The translations under genes and the position numbers were made by a program. Positions 1 through 11,697 of a stretch of DNA of 64,000 nt are shown here, piece by piece; positions within the stretch are counted from its first letter, which is position 1, and each line of letters starts with the position of its first letter. Location: NCBI GenBank assembly GCA_030062745.1, contig CP099848.1, positions 6,131,685 to 6,195,684 on the forward strand, written 5' to 3'. Below the pieces are notes generated by a model that was given only the letters and a program-made list of their open reading frames with translations, had not been told where the DNA came from and ran no database searches. The DNA is from Capitulum mitella. Its lineage: Eukaryota; Arthropoda; Thecostraca; Pollicipedomorpha; Pollicipedidae.

Positions 1-985
1 ATTCGGCATACCGTGACTCACATGATATTTATATTTGTCGAATTTTACCCAAATTAGAAGCAAACTAATGTAACGATGTCGGGCGGCTTGCGACTGCGCG
101 CGTTGGCGAGTAATGGTGTAAGTTTTTCGTCATTTCTGTGACCAGTATTTGCAAGACAAGGCGAATAACTTGACAATAATAATATTTTGCGGCTTTTAAG
201 ACGTATCTCACAACTAAGATCCAACCGAGCCAAGTATCATAACAATCTTCCGTCTGTATCACTGTTATCTAAATTCGCATCTAAAGGTAGCAAAACCGCA
301 CCAGTGCGGCTAACTGTAGTGTCTATGGCCCGACATACATCAGACGTGCCGGGCCGCCGGACGTCGTCGGCTGAGTCGGATGCCGCCGCCTATTTATAGA
401 GGGCGTGGGCGACGCCGGCCGAGCGCTGCTTCTGTTCGCAAAGCTCTTTAATACCTTCACAAAGCACAGGAATCGCGTCGCGTGCTGTGCATGTGACCGT
501 ATATTGAAACAGTGCAATGAGAGCCGAATCTGAGTAGAAACGAGAGGCCAGAAATACGATACCATTTTAGCTCAAGGGCACCACTGCCACACATCTGGCC
601 GTAGCTACGCCAACCGGAAGTTGCGAAGCTCTCCCAGGCTACCCTGAAATAACTTAAACTATATTTATGGGCATATTACCAGATTTACTTTCAAAATTGT
701 CACTCAACTGATACGTCTGTTAGATTTTATTAAAGGCATCGCATATTTTTCTGCACTTAAATTCTGGTCAACACCATAGCTCAGATTTGCCATCCTGAGA
801 CGACAGACTCTTCCTACCGACGGTCGCCGGAGTAGTTTAGGTCGGAGTCATTGCTCCTGAGATCTGAAGGGGTCCATTCTGCCCCCAGGCTGTCGCGGGT
901 GGTGGTATACCTCAGACGGCACTGGCTCATATCCTGTGACCATTCGTTCACACAGTGCTCGGAGCGCCTGAAAGATCGTATATTA
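1..985. other. No recognisable feature
   Basis: Reading frames here are under 100 codons, overlap on both strands and show no domain or codon pattern I recognise. A moderately GC-rich patch lies at about 340-430. Nothing is annotated. Confidence 0.5.
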
Positions 986-1110
986 CCTGATTTTAATCCC
1001 CCCGCGCCGGCCTTCCGATCCGGGCCGGGAGTTCATGGGACGCTTACCCCCTCCCAAGATCTCGAGAACTATTACTCCCACAAAGAAAGTAAAAATGCTT
1101 TTGGCGAAAC
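986..1110 (+). mobile_element. Decayed left-end fragment of TTAA family 1
   Basis: The stretch has a degraded terminus followed by a C-rich run and the family-1 subterminal block AGATCTCGAGAACTA, which in the full copies follows the G-run/C-run inverted repeat. Only the left end is recognisable; downstream similarity fades. It is older than the five full copies. Confidence 0.4.
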
Positions 1111-1739
1111 TGGAAGAAAACATTTACATTTTTAAACAGTTAATAACAAGGTTATCAGAGTTGATCTTAGGTCAAGTTATCCTGTTGACATTTTTGGCGG
1201 AAAATTTTAATAAGCAAGGATTATTTGTGGTTCCAAAGAAGTTAACAGGAAAAAGACGCCAGATTTACCTATATGGGCAGAAAAAGACACTTGAGACCCA
1301 CTTCGGCTGTTTCAGACGAGGCTGAAAATGAAGGGAAAAACTACTTTTTTGTCAGGACAAGAGCAGTATTTTTTCTCAACGTACAAGATTTTGCCAAAGC
1401 GGACAATTTTGTCAGGGACGTCAAAACGAAACTGCAAGGACACCAAAGCAGGACCGAAATGACACCAAAATCGAGCTGGAGGACGCCAAGTTGGATCGTA
1501 ACAGCGCTTAAATCATGCGAAGCGTTTCAGTGCATATGACGGGTGGCGTCAAAACGACTCACGAGGGCGCTTTGACTCGTGCGCAGTTGAGAGCGGGATG
1601 TCTGTATTATATAAAGGCCTGTCATATTATACGCGTTTTATATTATGGCCATGGCGGCGGGGCGTCAGGGTGCCTTTTAAACAGAGGGACGCCCATGTCA
1701 TGTCACAAGAGCTGAAGATGTCACATGTGCGTTCTTTAA

Positions 1740-2035
1740 CGAAGGGGCGCCTTGTATCGCGTACTCATAGCGCATGGATGCATGGATGGATGCATTGTAT
1801 AGGGGTGGTTTATGCCCCCCCCCCCCCCAGGTCCCGACAACCCGTTCGATTTGATCGGTAAAATTTCAATCGATTTTCCATGACTTAAACTACATTTCTT
1901 ACAATAAACTCCGGATTTTTTAAGGGACAGATGCGGGGGGAGGCAAAGAAGTCAGATAAAAGGAACATTTGTTGATGTAATCGACTTGAGTGGAAGGCTA
2001 ATCTATGGAGTTTTTCCTTTATATCCACGGACAAA
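1740..2035 (+). mobile_element. Old fragment of a family-1 relative (left part)
   Basis: After a GCATGGATGCATGGATGGAT stretch and a C-run, this segment follows the left third of the family-1 element: the block around CCCGACAACCCG, then TTCGATTTGATCGGTAAAAT, CATGACTTAAACTACATTT and so on to about 2035. It is closer to the old copy beginning at 4569, which shares the same GCATGGATGCAT left end and the run GAAGTCAGA, than to the five young copies. The two therefore look like a distinct older subfamily. The right two thirds are missing. Confidence 0.55.
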
Positions 2036-2166
2036 TTTCGTGCGTAAAAAAACTGAGTCAAACACCACTTTGAACGTGAGGTCTGGCTCTGCGGCTTTGT
2101 GTGATAAAGGAAGAAGAATAGGAAAAGGAGGTTTATTCTTAAAACGTTGATATCTCTTCTGTGTTA

Positions 2167-2412
2167 TTACAGTGCTATTTTGTACAAGACGGTGTGATGG
2201 TTCTTCACCAGGTCCTTTGCCTTATTACAGGCGCATTTTGCCTTCAGAGGGACGCCCATACTCCAACAGGGGGTTTATCCTTGGTGTTACAGGCATACCT
2301 ATTGAACGACAGGGCTCCCATACAACATCCCAGAGGTGTCTCCTCGGTGTCATGGGGAAGCATTTTAACTGACAGGGTACCCATGCTCCATTATAGAGGC
2401 ATTCATACACCA
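2167..2412 (+). repeat. Degenerate tandem repeat, about 62 bp x 4
   Basis: Four imperfect units start at 2167, 2225, 2287 and 2350 with lengths 58, 62, 63 and about 63. Each starts with TTACAG (TCATGG in the last), then a GCATTTT-like block, then a GACAGGG..CCCAT-like block. Units differ at many positions, so the array is old. A long open frame runs across it (2161-2751), which is best explained by the repeat rather than by a gene. Confidence 0.6.
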
Positions 2413-3028
2413 TCGTTGCCTTCAGCACCTAAGGGCTTTTTCCATTCGGCTGCTAAGAGCGCCAAAATGCAACGGGGGAGGGGGCGTAGGCGGCCATCCC
2501 TCTCATCCCCTCCACTGGATCCTTCCCTGACCTCGTGCCTCCACATCAGGTTTCCGCTTTGTTATCTCCGCCTCCGTTCTACTCTTCTGGTGATCTGGAG
2601 TCATTTGGTCTGTCTGCCCTTCGGCTCAATTAGTCGCTGTATCCACTCTCCCGGCTGCGAAGAGTCTGCGAGGTACGGGAGCCGACATGTGGAGGCCTTG
2701 CCGCAAAACTCAACGCTCCCGACACCTATGTGGGTACGCTGTTCTTATTAGTTCCGCCCACCCCGATAGGTGGCAGTAATAGGATTTAAGACCACGCTCA
2801 AGTTGCATGGCGCCACGACGCTTTAGGAAGCATGACAGCGAATGTGATGAATGAATGTTGGTAAGCGTCAGGAATCATATCCCACGGTTTGCGTAAACAC
2901 AGCTAAACGAGGGACAGGCTCCAGCTGTTTTACAACACAGATTCCTCTCGGATCTAATGTCGTCAGGTGGAGTCTTACAGACTGGGATTGAGGAGAGTGG
3001 CGAACACTTGCTGCAATCAGAGGTGTAA
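2413..3028. other. No recognisable feature
   Basis: Pyrimidine-rich, moderately GC-rich sequence between a tandem array and a dispersed repeat. No splice-bounded coding block or RNA gene was recognised. Confidence 0.45.
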
Positions 3029-3112
3029 TTTCCTATCTCTTTGTGGGTTCCCCAGCACCCACACAAAATGGAAAGGGGTGCCCATAATACGATCTCGGCA
3101 CCCACAATTTAA
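3029..3112 (+). repeat. Dispersed repeat family 5, copy 1
   Basis: The segment shares with 53551-53650 the order GTG(T/C)AATTT, TATCTCTTTGTGG, then two or three short GGCACCC(A/C)C blocks separated by 15-25 bases. Similarity is patchy and the boundaries are soft. No terminal repeats were seen. Confidence 0.4.
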
Positions 3113-4562
3113 ATTACCTTTCAATATTGCGATGTACTTATATTCTCAGTCCCATGACCTTAACCACCCAAAATCAGCTTTGTAAACAATAATTCGAATT
3201 AATTTACTTTATTGACACCCACCAGTTGCTTTTCCCCACCACCTTCCAAGCAACATTGTGTCAAGCCGTGTACTGGAGAAAGATCCTCCATTAAAGGGAG
3301 TGTATCTACTCAAATCGCGATTTTTTAACTGTGCACGTACGAATGAAGAGGACATCTTAATGAATCAAAGCGTAGGTACCATTCATTTTTGCCAAGTCGC
3401 TCTCGTTTGCTCATATTTTACTGGGGTAGGTGAGTACGCTGGCTGCCAGCCCAAGTTTAATATGTTAGCCTCATTTTCTTTTCAACACTAAAATCGCCGA
3501 TGAATCGGGTTAGCGTATGGTTAGCCTCAGCGATGTCGAAGCTTACATCACTTCACGAACACCAAAATTATGACGGCGGCCATCACGGATTCAGGCAAGT
3601 ACCGCTGCTGTTCCTCGAATCTTCCCCAAGGTATGTATTACGTGAATAGGTCGAAATACGTTATACGAAATACGTCCAAGTGTTGTCAAAACAATCCTCG
3701 CTGCCGTTTGTAACTGCATCTGGTACAGCAAGACAGAGTGCTGGGTAAGCAGCGAGTGCGTGCAAGGTTTACCTATGGATTTTCCGCTCGCCGATTGGTT
3801 CCTTTCTCTAGCATTTTGTATTGTATTTTGCCTACCGATACCACTGTCGATAAATACAATAAGTAAAATGCATAAAATATTGGTCTAAGATGATCAAAAT
3901 GTACTTTTCATGTACATGACAATCCATAACCAACGTTAAATGCCCCCGAAATGCATTTCTGGGATAATGGAAAAAACACATGTGTTCCCTTTAAGGATGT
4001 CGCCACCACAAAGCCGTCTTTGATTTTCGGAAGTCCTCCTTCCGAATTTACCTCCAGTAATAGCTTTTTAAACTCATTTCTCTGAACTTTAGGCATAAAC
4101 GCCTGTCACGACCCCTCCCTCCTCCGATACGCAAGTCTGGATGTCCCCATATGCGTTTTGGGCGCCCACAATCATTTTCCGAAAACCACACCCATGGTTG
4201 CAATGTTTCTCCACCAGCCCTCGATCCATCGGTCACTTAACCAAGCAATTAGAAGCCAATATCATACCAACAGGAAAGCGACGGAAAAACGACCAATCCA
4301 GGGCACTACTTTAAGAAATCGACCTGAAGAGCATTGAAGAGCTGTTGCGTAATCAGCTGGCTGGAGCTGTTGGCGTTATCAAGGTCATTGTGACCAGGGA
4401 TGCCCCGTTAACCAATCCGATCATCGCCAGGAACGAATATTGCATATAAAGCAAAACGGTGTAATAAAACTGCTTGTTCAACTTTTCCATACTGATCATT
4501 CTACAAACCATTCCATGCATGTCAGTGAAACACTTTGGGCATAATTTATCATCCAAACTTCA
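3113..4562. other. No recognisable feature
   Basis: AT-rich sequence with only short frames on both strands. No repeat shared with the rest of the window was recognised. Confidence 0.45.
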
Positions 4563-4568
4563 GCTTAA

Positions 4569-5420
4569 CCCTATTCGCGAACCCATGACGCATGGATGCA
4601 TTACCGTATCGGGGTGGTTTATTCCTGCCCCAGATCTCGACAACTACCCGTTCGATTTGATCGCTAAAATTTCAACTGATTCGCCATGACATAAGCTGCA
4701 TTTTCGCAAGAAATTTCGATTTTTTAATGGACAGATGCGGGGAAAAAGAAGTCAGAAAAAAGAATGTTTGTTGATGTAATTGGCATGAATGGAAGGCTAA
4801 TCCATGAAACTTTTGCTTGGACCCACAAGTTTACAATTTTGCAAAATTTATATGCACTTACGGGTCGTGGAAAATGGTAAGCATTTTTTTGGAAACCAAG
4901 AGAACATAAAATTTACATATCTTCTTTTAGGTTGCACTAGTGCTCGCCTATTTAGAAGCACAAGTCGTATCACACTGTATGCATAATGTTTGCATGAGCG
5001 GTGCCTGGGACAGGAAAAAAGGAACTGTCATGGTCCCATTTTCTCCCAGTCAACTAAGGACTTCGACCTTGAATAAATGGACTTGGGTTCATTCCATACT
5101 GTTGTAAAACTCTTCCAGTCATTTAAATTTATTACAGTTCTCAATGTTACATTAATGACCATCGCCACACTGTTCTTTCCCGGAAATTTTAAGTCAAAGC
5201 CCCGTGACCTGAACTGATATTGACCTGAAGACTAGCATTTTGTTTTCAAAATTAGAGTAAGATTTTAAACGTTAAACAAGATTTTGACTTTAAACCTTGA
5301 TCTGACCTTATGAAATGGGCAAAGATCAACAAAAACATTTGCTGTATGTTTGCCCCGTGCGACGTCTAAATTTGCACAAATTAAAAGTGATCCACTACGC
5401 ATTTTTGGCTGCGGAACATG
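4569..5420 (+). mobile_element. Ancient copy of a family-1 relative (TTAA element)
   Basis: The copy begins TTAA + CCCTATTCGCGA (TTAA at 4565-4568), one change from the family-1 terminus CCCTATTCCCGG. Family-1 landmarks follow in the correct order: AGATCTCGACAACTAC, CGCCATGACATAA, the GAGCGGTGCCTGGGACA box near 4995, GGAACTGTCATGGTC, the GACCTGAACTGATATTGACCTGAA block near 5210 and a GACC-rich block near 5300. The right terminus is not recognisable. Divergence is much greater than between the five young copies, and it shares its left end with the fragment at 1740. Confidence 0.6.
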
Positions 5421-5624
5421 AAACCTGTCCCGTGATGACCATCCTGTGTGTCTTCTAACGCATCTTATAGTATTGTCTTACTGAGCCCCTATAGCTATGC
5501 ACGTTACCATGTTTTTGTCGTAAGATTTTCGGGGCTCAGATTGACCCATTCAACACATATTGGTCTCCCTGGCTTACAAGTTTAAGCCAACGAAATGTTC
5601 TGATGATTGGAAACAGTATTACAA

Positions 5625-5775
5625 ATGGGAACTGCGCTACAAGTACAAAAAAGCTACACTGTGCGTTACCCTCCCTTGTACAGTCGCCGGATACGCCAAT
5701 AATGTGTTTGAAGATATTTTGACCTTAGGAATATCTTTCAACCCTTGGGTCTAATTCCGATTCATCCTAGATAAT
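5625..5775 (+). repeat. Dispersed repeat family 4, copy 1
   Basis: The segment repeats in direct orientation at 7180-7378. Best-matched blocks are CGC(C/T)GGATACG followed by GATATTTTGACCTTAG, then TTTC(A/G)ACCCTT(G/C)GGTCT, then TTCATCCTAGA versus TTCATTCTAGA. The second copy has about 40 additional bases upstream of these blocks. No terminal repeats were seen. Confidence 0.5.
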
Positions 5776-6624
5776 AAATGGGACTGGGACATAATGAGTT
5801 ACACATGAAACGCCCATTAGCTTCATTCGTGTGAAGGCTGAAGAGAAATCCAGGTCTTTACATCTCTACGGAATCATGAATGAGTTCTTTCTCGATTCGC
5901 TCTTGAAGCCAATGAAATAATGGCAAAGGCACCCTCGCCCAGAAGATTAAAAGTAACGGCCAGTTGAATATTCCCTGTTTCTGTCGCTTTTTTAATGTTT
6001 TGTCTCCTGTTTTTGTTTCTGGTGGCCCGTTTCTGTTTTTGTTTCTGTCTCCATGTTTCTAGTCCTATTCCAAGCTGGAGCAGGCTTAACAAGTCCCCAA
6101 CAGGCTTTTTGGCCGCCGTCTCTGAACGGCGTGAGGTGCGGTCATAAAACGTGGTGACGTTTCTTTCATTTTTTTTTCGCAAACGCTGTAACTAATTCGG
6201 GTTTCTAACTTTATGAGAGGCGGATCCAGGACGAGTTTTTGGGAGACATTTTCACCCGTTTTTCGTCACTGTCGAGGCAGACCATTCGACGCGTTCTTTT
6301 TTTTGTTATGAGAATCAGGTCACCATTTTTGAAAAGCACCTGTTCATTTCATGCCTTACGGGCGCAGTGGCAGGCCCAGGGGAGGAAAAGAGGTACTCAA
6401 GATATTATTTTCGGCAAATTAGGTACTCTACATTGTAAAACGAATAATAAATATAATAGCATTTGCTACGCTTTATCCATCCTTTTTCGTTTATTTTGAG
6501 ACGGAAAGACGACATTATGACAGCAGGAGCGGATCCAGGGGACCATCCCTGATGCTGATGGCAATCCAAAGATGGGCACGCAGTATACCTGTCACCAACC
6601 TAACTTACGTGTAATACGTGTAAT
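5776..6624. other. No gene; T-rich low-complexity patch
   Basis: About 5960-6060 is a degenerate GTTTCTG/TTTTTG-rich low-complexity patch, which read on the minus strand gives a Lys/Gln/Arg-rich frame that I do not regard as coding. Nothing else was recognised. Confidence 0.45.
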
Positions 6625-6683
6625 ACGTTAAGTTGCAGACTAGTCAAACTTAACAGCGTTTCGACTAGTCTGCAACTTAACGT
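6625..6683. repeat. Perfect inverted repeat (21-bp arms, 17-bp loop)
   Basis: The arm CGTTAAGTTGCAGACTAGTC at 6626-6645 is matched exactly by its reverse complement at 6663-6682, and one further outer base pair can be added. The loop is 17 bases. Such a perfect match beside otherwise decayed sequence suggests a young event or a structural role. No neighbouring gene explains it. Confidence 0.85.
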
Positions 6684-7179
6684 GAAGAAAATGCTTTTTT
6701 GCATATAACCTATGGTGTATCTAGCCAAGGGCGAATCCAGGGAACACTATTTGTGGTCCATATATAGCGACGAGCACCACGGTACCATTCTGATCACTGT
6801 TAAAAAGAGTGATGATTGCGCCAAAAAACACGCATTTTACCCTCCTTTCCACATTCCTAGCACTGCCACTCGCAGTCACTGTTTTTGCAAAAATGCATGT
6901 TGTGTCAGAAAAATTTTGAGCACGTTCCAGGCCCATCATTATGTAAAAACATCCAGACAAGATGATGCAAACTGCCCCACATGTGGGGTTCCTGGCTACG
7001 TCACTGATGTATGCTGTAAGGTATACTGTCGTGTCAACATCAGGTCAGGCTCCCTGACCTCGGGCATATACAGCAGCCACAGTATACGAGCAGATATAGA
7101 CACCTGTGCATGCATTGCAAATAAAGGTCTAATCCCCATACTCTTTGTTCCTGGCACCGCCATTTTAACCTGGTTTATA

Positions 7180-7378
7180 TCTGTGCACTTCAAAGTAAAG
7201 GAAAAAGCCACAGTGGCTCAACAGACGGCACGAATTCGTAAAAACATAAAAATGACACATTGCACATGCCCTGCATAATCGCTGGATACGATATTCATAA
7301 ACGTTTGAGGATATTTTGACCTTAGAAACGTGTTTCGACCCTTCGGTCTCATTTCCATTCATTCTAGAGAACGTTCTG
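7180..7378 (+). repeat. Dispersed repeat family 4, copy 2
   Basis: Direct-orientation partner of 5625-5775, sharing GGATACG..GATATTTTGACCTTAG and TTTCGACCCTTCGGTCT-type blocks. An open frame at 6712-7278 runs into it, which argues against that frame being a gene. Confidence 0.5.
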
Positions 7379-10300
7379 AAAACAATATCTGATGCAGTGG
7401 AGTTACCTTTTTTGGTTCCTGATGCCGCCAATGAGATTTTTTCGCATTAGGCCAAAATGATTCCTTCCAGCCACCTCCCAGCCAAATAGAACGGTTAGTT
7501 CCCGAGATAAGAAAGGGCAGAATGAGCCCCCAGCGGGATTTAGCTCTGAAATTTAGTCTTCGGAATAGAGTAAAACTAAGCATGCTGCTGCTGAAATGTT
7601 CATAACACCATTTTGTGCCGTTGCATCCTCGATGTCTAAATACCCATTTTGGTTTGAATTGGTTCTTTATGTCACCAAGTGGCGTTGTTATGTGCTCTAG
7701 GTTATTAGTGGTGCTGCTCGCTTAATTTCATTAACTGCGGATTTATCTCTGCGCCCATATCCGGGAAGAGTAAATCCATTGTCATCGGATCAGTCCGAGG
7801 TGAATGTTGGTACGTTGGACTTAACCCTCGCCATGATGCGCCATTTGGACACCTACGACAGTACAGGGGAGGACTGGTATATGCCTCTTTCCCGCCAGTT
7901 CCAAATGTGACAGAACGACGAACCAAAAACGAGCATCTTAGTTTTTGGCTACACAACGATGCCCAGTTTGATAGTTTTGGACTACTTTTAATGTACTTAA
8001 TTGCGTTAATAAGCATGACTGTGGCAATAAGGCAAGGAAGAATTATCCTTGAGCTCATAATATCTCCCCCCCCCCGAAAAACACGTTAACAAATTAATCC
8101 TATATTTATCGTATCGATTGAAATTCGTAATGCAAGGCCAATGCTCAACACCAATATTTCATCTTGGCGCCTATTACCTCCAGTCCCATACCAGTGGTTA
8201 TGTAGCGCCTATACCAGCAATTACCAGTAGTTGTAGCTGTGGCTATGTCGTTGGTTGTCCCGATCGTTTTACTTTAGATTCCTTATATGGCGTTGTTTTA
8301 TTATGATGGAGGGATGCATGCTTCTTGCACGGACATATTAATTTTCGTTTTCGCCGATGTCGGTGTTTTTGTGTTTTTACAAACTATCCCTGAGGATAGT
8401 TTGGACGAAATATAGTATTAATCCGCTTTTGTGTTTTTTTGGGGGAGTATTGTGAGCCTAAGGCTAATTCTGTCTTACCTTAGTTTTGGACTACACCGTG
8501 GTGCTACAGGGGCCCCACAGAACGTCCTGCTAGTGGATGCTGGTTTTTTTCTGGGATCCCATGGGATGTAAATTACAGGACGCTTTTGAAAAACCCAAAA
8601 CGACCTGTTACAATGAAAAAACACACTACTGTTGTTATGCAGATTGATGTTTCCCGCTCCGAGACAATGAAAGGCAACAAGATTGGTCACCTCAATTCAT
8701 GAATTTGCCTTAGATGACCCAGGCCCAAATAAGGAATAATGTGTGAAAGTTAATGACACCATGTGTGAGACCCACGCATAAGGGAGACTGCGTGATCTCC
8801 CCTCCCGCAAACTAACTGCGCCCATGACGATTTCCGCCAAGACATTAAATATTTTGGCCATCTCTAGGAAAATTTGCATTGGCCACCACCACAGCGTCCC
8901 TCTTCTGTTTAATTTTCTGTAAAGTCGGCCATGTTTTTTGCCTTTTGGCGTCCGTTCTATTTTTTTCAGTTTTTCTAATCTTGGACAGCCACCATTGGCA
9001 TGCGATAAATAAGGCTGTGGATTACTCGGCATGCATGTAGGGTGCTCACTGTGATGAAGAGGAAATTCTCCAAGATTTCTGAAGAATACTCTAGCATCAT
9101 TCTACCATCGTTCGTCAGAACTGTTTGTTGTGAGAAAATGGTCTTCAAGCTAAATGCGCCCGGGGCAAATGCGACAGGTGGGCGCAGATGACAACAGTAG
9201 GCGCAGCTGGCGCAACTGGCAGATGTGTGTTGTGGTTGTTGTGGAATCACAGTCGAGGCGGAAAGTAAATGGCTAACCGAGAATACCACCGCAGAAGGAT
9301 TTATCGTGAACTTTGAAGGATCTTGACGGAAAGGAGCCGATTCCGACTCACCTGCACGTTCCACACAGCGAGTCAGAGAACGCTTAGCAATTACGTGTCC
9401 CTTTGTCCTCAGACCAAGATGAGCAGTCCTCTCGTTTCCTGGGATCTGCACAGCTTACGCTTCGTCATGGCGGCAGTGAAGGCGAGCACACCTGTCAGAC
9501 AGGCGTGTGTGGCGTGCAGATGGGTGGCGACATTCAGATTTGGATTTCGCCCTTGATTTGCCATGTCTCCAGCAAACTATAGAATGTCCCCGAAAAAGTT
9601 AGGGTCCATCGCACATGTCTATTTTCCAACTCTGAATATCTTCCTTCCGCTCGTTTCGCTGACCAAACTTGCCTCAGAAATAATTGTAAGTAGATACCTA
9701 TCACACCGATATCATGAATCATTGACTCCGGAACTGGCGTGGCTTGAAGCCCGAAAACGCTATTTGTAAAAGGTCTAAGGTGTAAAAAGTGGTGAGTGCC
9801 AAGTCAGCATGCTTGGAAGAATTCGTCCTACGTGATAATTGTCATTCTACATCCATTGCAATCAAATAATCCTTATGCACTTTTCCACTGTTCCCCTGCA
9901 TTCCTTGCACCGCTACCACGTCATTTTGGTCGACTTTCATGAACAGATTTGCTTACACCTAACAAAATGTCGCTGATAACATTTTTAATCTTCATTTTTT
10001 CCTTCGAAAAAGTATGGGCAACTCAGAAAATGCCATCTGCTGATAACTACGTTGTGTAGTCATCTGCAAATCATGGTATGACCTTTGCAGAACTAGTGAC
10101 CCTGCTAGGAGGTGCCACCTGCGGATCAGCTTGCCTTAGGGGCGGATTTCGTCTCATTTTTGTGTTGTACTATTTACTGCTCGTCCACCAAAATGATCAT
10201 GGATTTTATAGTCAAACCACGCTGTCTGATGGACTTTCAGAAACATTATAGTAGGCATGTACCCAACGTCAACCGACGTGCCTGGACTTTTTTGTTAACT

Positions 10301-10478
10301 TCACCCCAGCAACTGATGTTATACACTGTCCGGTCTTCCGAGCCGCCCTATGCAAGCCACTCTGTAAGACAAACCAGCCCTTCTATGAGATTTGTAGCAC
10401 CAAGGCATTGCCGTAGACAGAATACGGCATCCTTTGTCCAAAAGTTTGCAACGCTGCGCTTAAATGCGGCCTCGCACT
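7379..10478. other. No recognisable gene
   Basis: Three kilobases of mixed sequence with frames up to 158 codons (8975-9451, minus) that lack recognisable domains. A short perfect hairpin with 10-bp arms (CAAACTATCC) and a 4-base loop lies at 8380-8404, and a C-run at about 8065-8076. No repeat shared with other parts of the window was seen. Confidence 0.4.
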
Positions 10479-10482
10479 TTAA

Positions 10483-11693
10483 CCCTATTCCCGGAGGGCT
10501 AGACGGTATGGCCGATTCCCGGCAGGGGGGGCGGATTCGGCCCCCCCCCTGAGATCTCGAGAACTACTTGTCCGATTTCATCGCAACAAACGGCAATCGA
10601 TTCGCCGTGACGTGAACTACACTTCTTATAAAAAGAAAGTTTCAAAATTTTGAAATTTGTGGATACAGGGGGGCAAAAATGTCAAAATGGGGGATACTTT
10701 TGGACTTCTTATAACTCCGTTGTTTATGGACCGATTTCGATGAAACTGGCATGAATCGATAGAATATAAATAGGGCTTTTACCATGGGTCCGCAAATCTG
10801 AAATTTTGAGAAAATTCATGGGCGTTCACAGGGTTTCAAAAATAGGAGGATTAGTTTTCTAACAACTGAATGAACAAAAAAGGCAAACACCTTTTTTATG
10901 ACTTCTGATAGTCATGTTATACTAAATAAATACAAATCGCACTACAATGTTTGTATAATGTTAGCATAGGCGGTGCCAGGGACATGAAAAAGGGGGAACT
11001 GTCATGGTCACACGTTTCTCAGATTAACTTGTGACCTTTGACCTTAAATGACCTTTAGTGACCTCGGGGTCACTTGGAATGATCTCGTGTGCATTTAATA
11101 TTGTCTGTAAGTGTTTTCAATCATTTGAATTCACTCTATTTCAAAAATTTCATTTCACGGCTATTGTGATATAGGGTACGCGCACTGACATTTTAGGTCA
11201 TATCTCCGTGACCCGACCTGATATCAAGCTGAAACTTGGTACACAAGTAGAGAGCACGCTGCTACGTCATATATATTCCGGGTTTGGCATTTAAAAAAAC
11301 GGCACCGAAATTATTGCAAAAAAACAAATTTTGACTTTTGACCTTGACCTGACCTTGTAAAATGACCTAAGATAAACAACATTACATCTGCACATTGCCC
11401 ACCTATTTAGCTATACATCCATATAAAGTTTTAAGTTCTAGCTTTAAAACTCTGTTTTTGGCAGACATTTTCCTGTTACCCTTAACATGGCCAAAAATGG
11501 CATGAGGTGCCTCCCAAAAACGTTGCCTGGCTCCGCCCCTGAGCAAAATAGAATTGTGAAATTTTGTCACAGCACGTAGAAAGAATGGCTAGGAAAAGTC
11601 ACCAAGTTTCGTGAAGCTGCGTCAAAAAACCTGGAATTGGCAAGCAAAAACCCGAGGGGGGGGCGGATTCCGCCCCCCCTGCCGGGAATAGGG
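10483..11693 (+). mobile_element. TTAA family 1 element, copy A (full length, 1211 bp)
   Basis: The element is flanked by TTAA on both sides (10479-10482 and 11694-11697) and has inverted termini CCCTATTCCCGG. TTAA duplication with CCC ends is the signature of the piggyBac superfamily; no transposase is encoded, so this is inferred to be a non-autonomous member. The left end carries terminal repeat, about 20 extra bases (AGGGCTAGACGG..), then ATTCCCGGCAG and a G-run/C-run inverted repeat; the right end lacks the extra bases. The interior is rich in TGACC/GGTCA, including an exact DR1 (TGACCTTTGACCT) at 11032-11044. By eye it is about nine-tenths identical to copy E. Confidence 0.9.
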
Positions 11694-11697
11694 TTAA

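Noticed and set aside
2161-2751. 196-codon open frame
   Set aside because: Its first 250 bp are a degenerate 62-bp tandem repeat and the rest lacks any domain.
6712-7278. 188-codon open frame with several Cys and His residues
   Set aside because: Cys/His spacing does not fit a zinc-finger class and its 3' part overlaps a dispersed repeat.
10112-10552. 146-codon frame ending in a Pro-rich tail
   Set aside because: The tail NPIPGGLDGMADSRQ is simply the left end of family 1; the same peptide appears wherever the element inserts.
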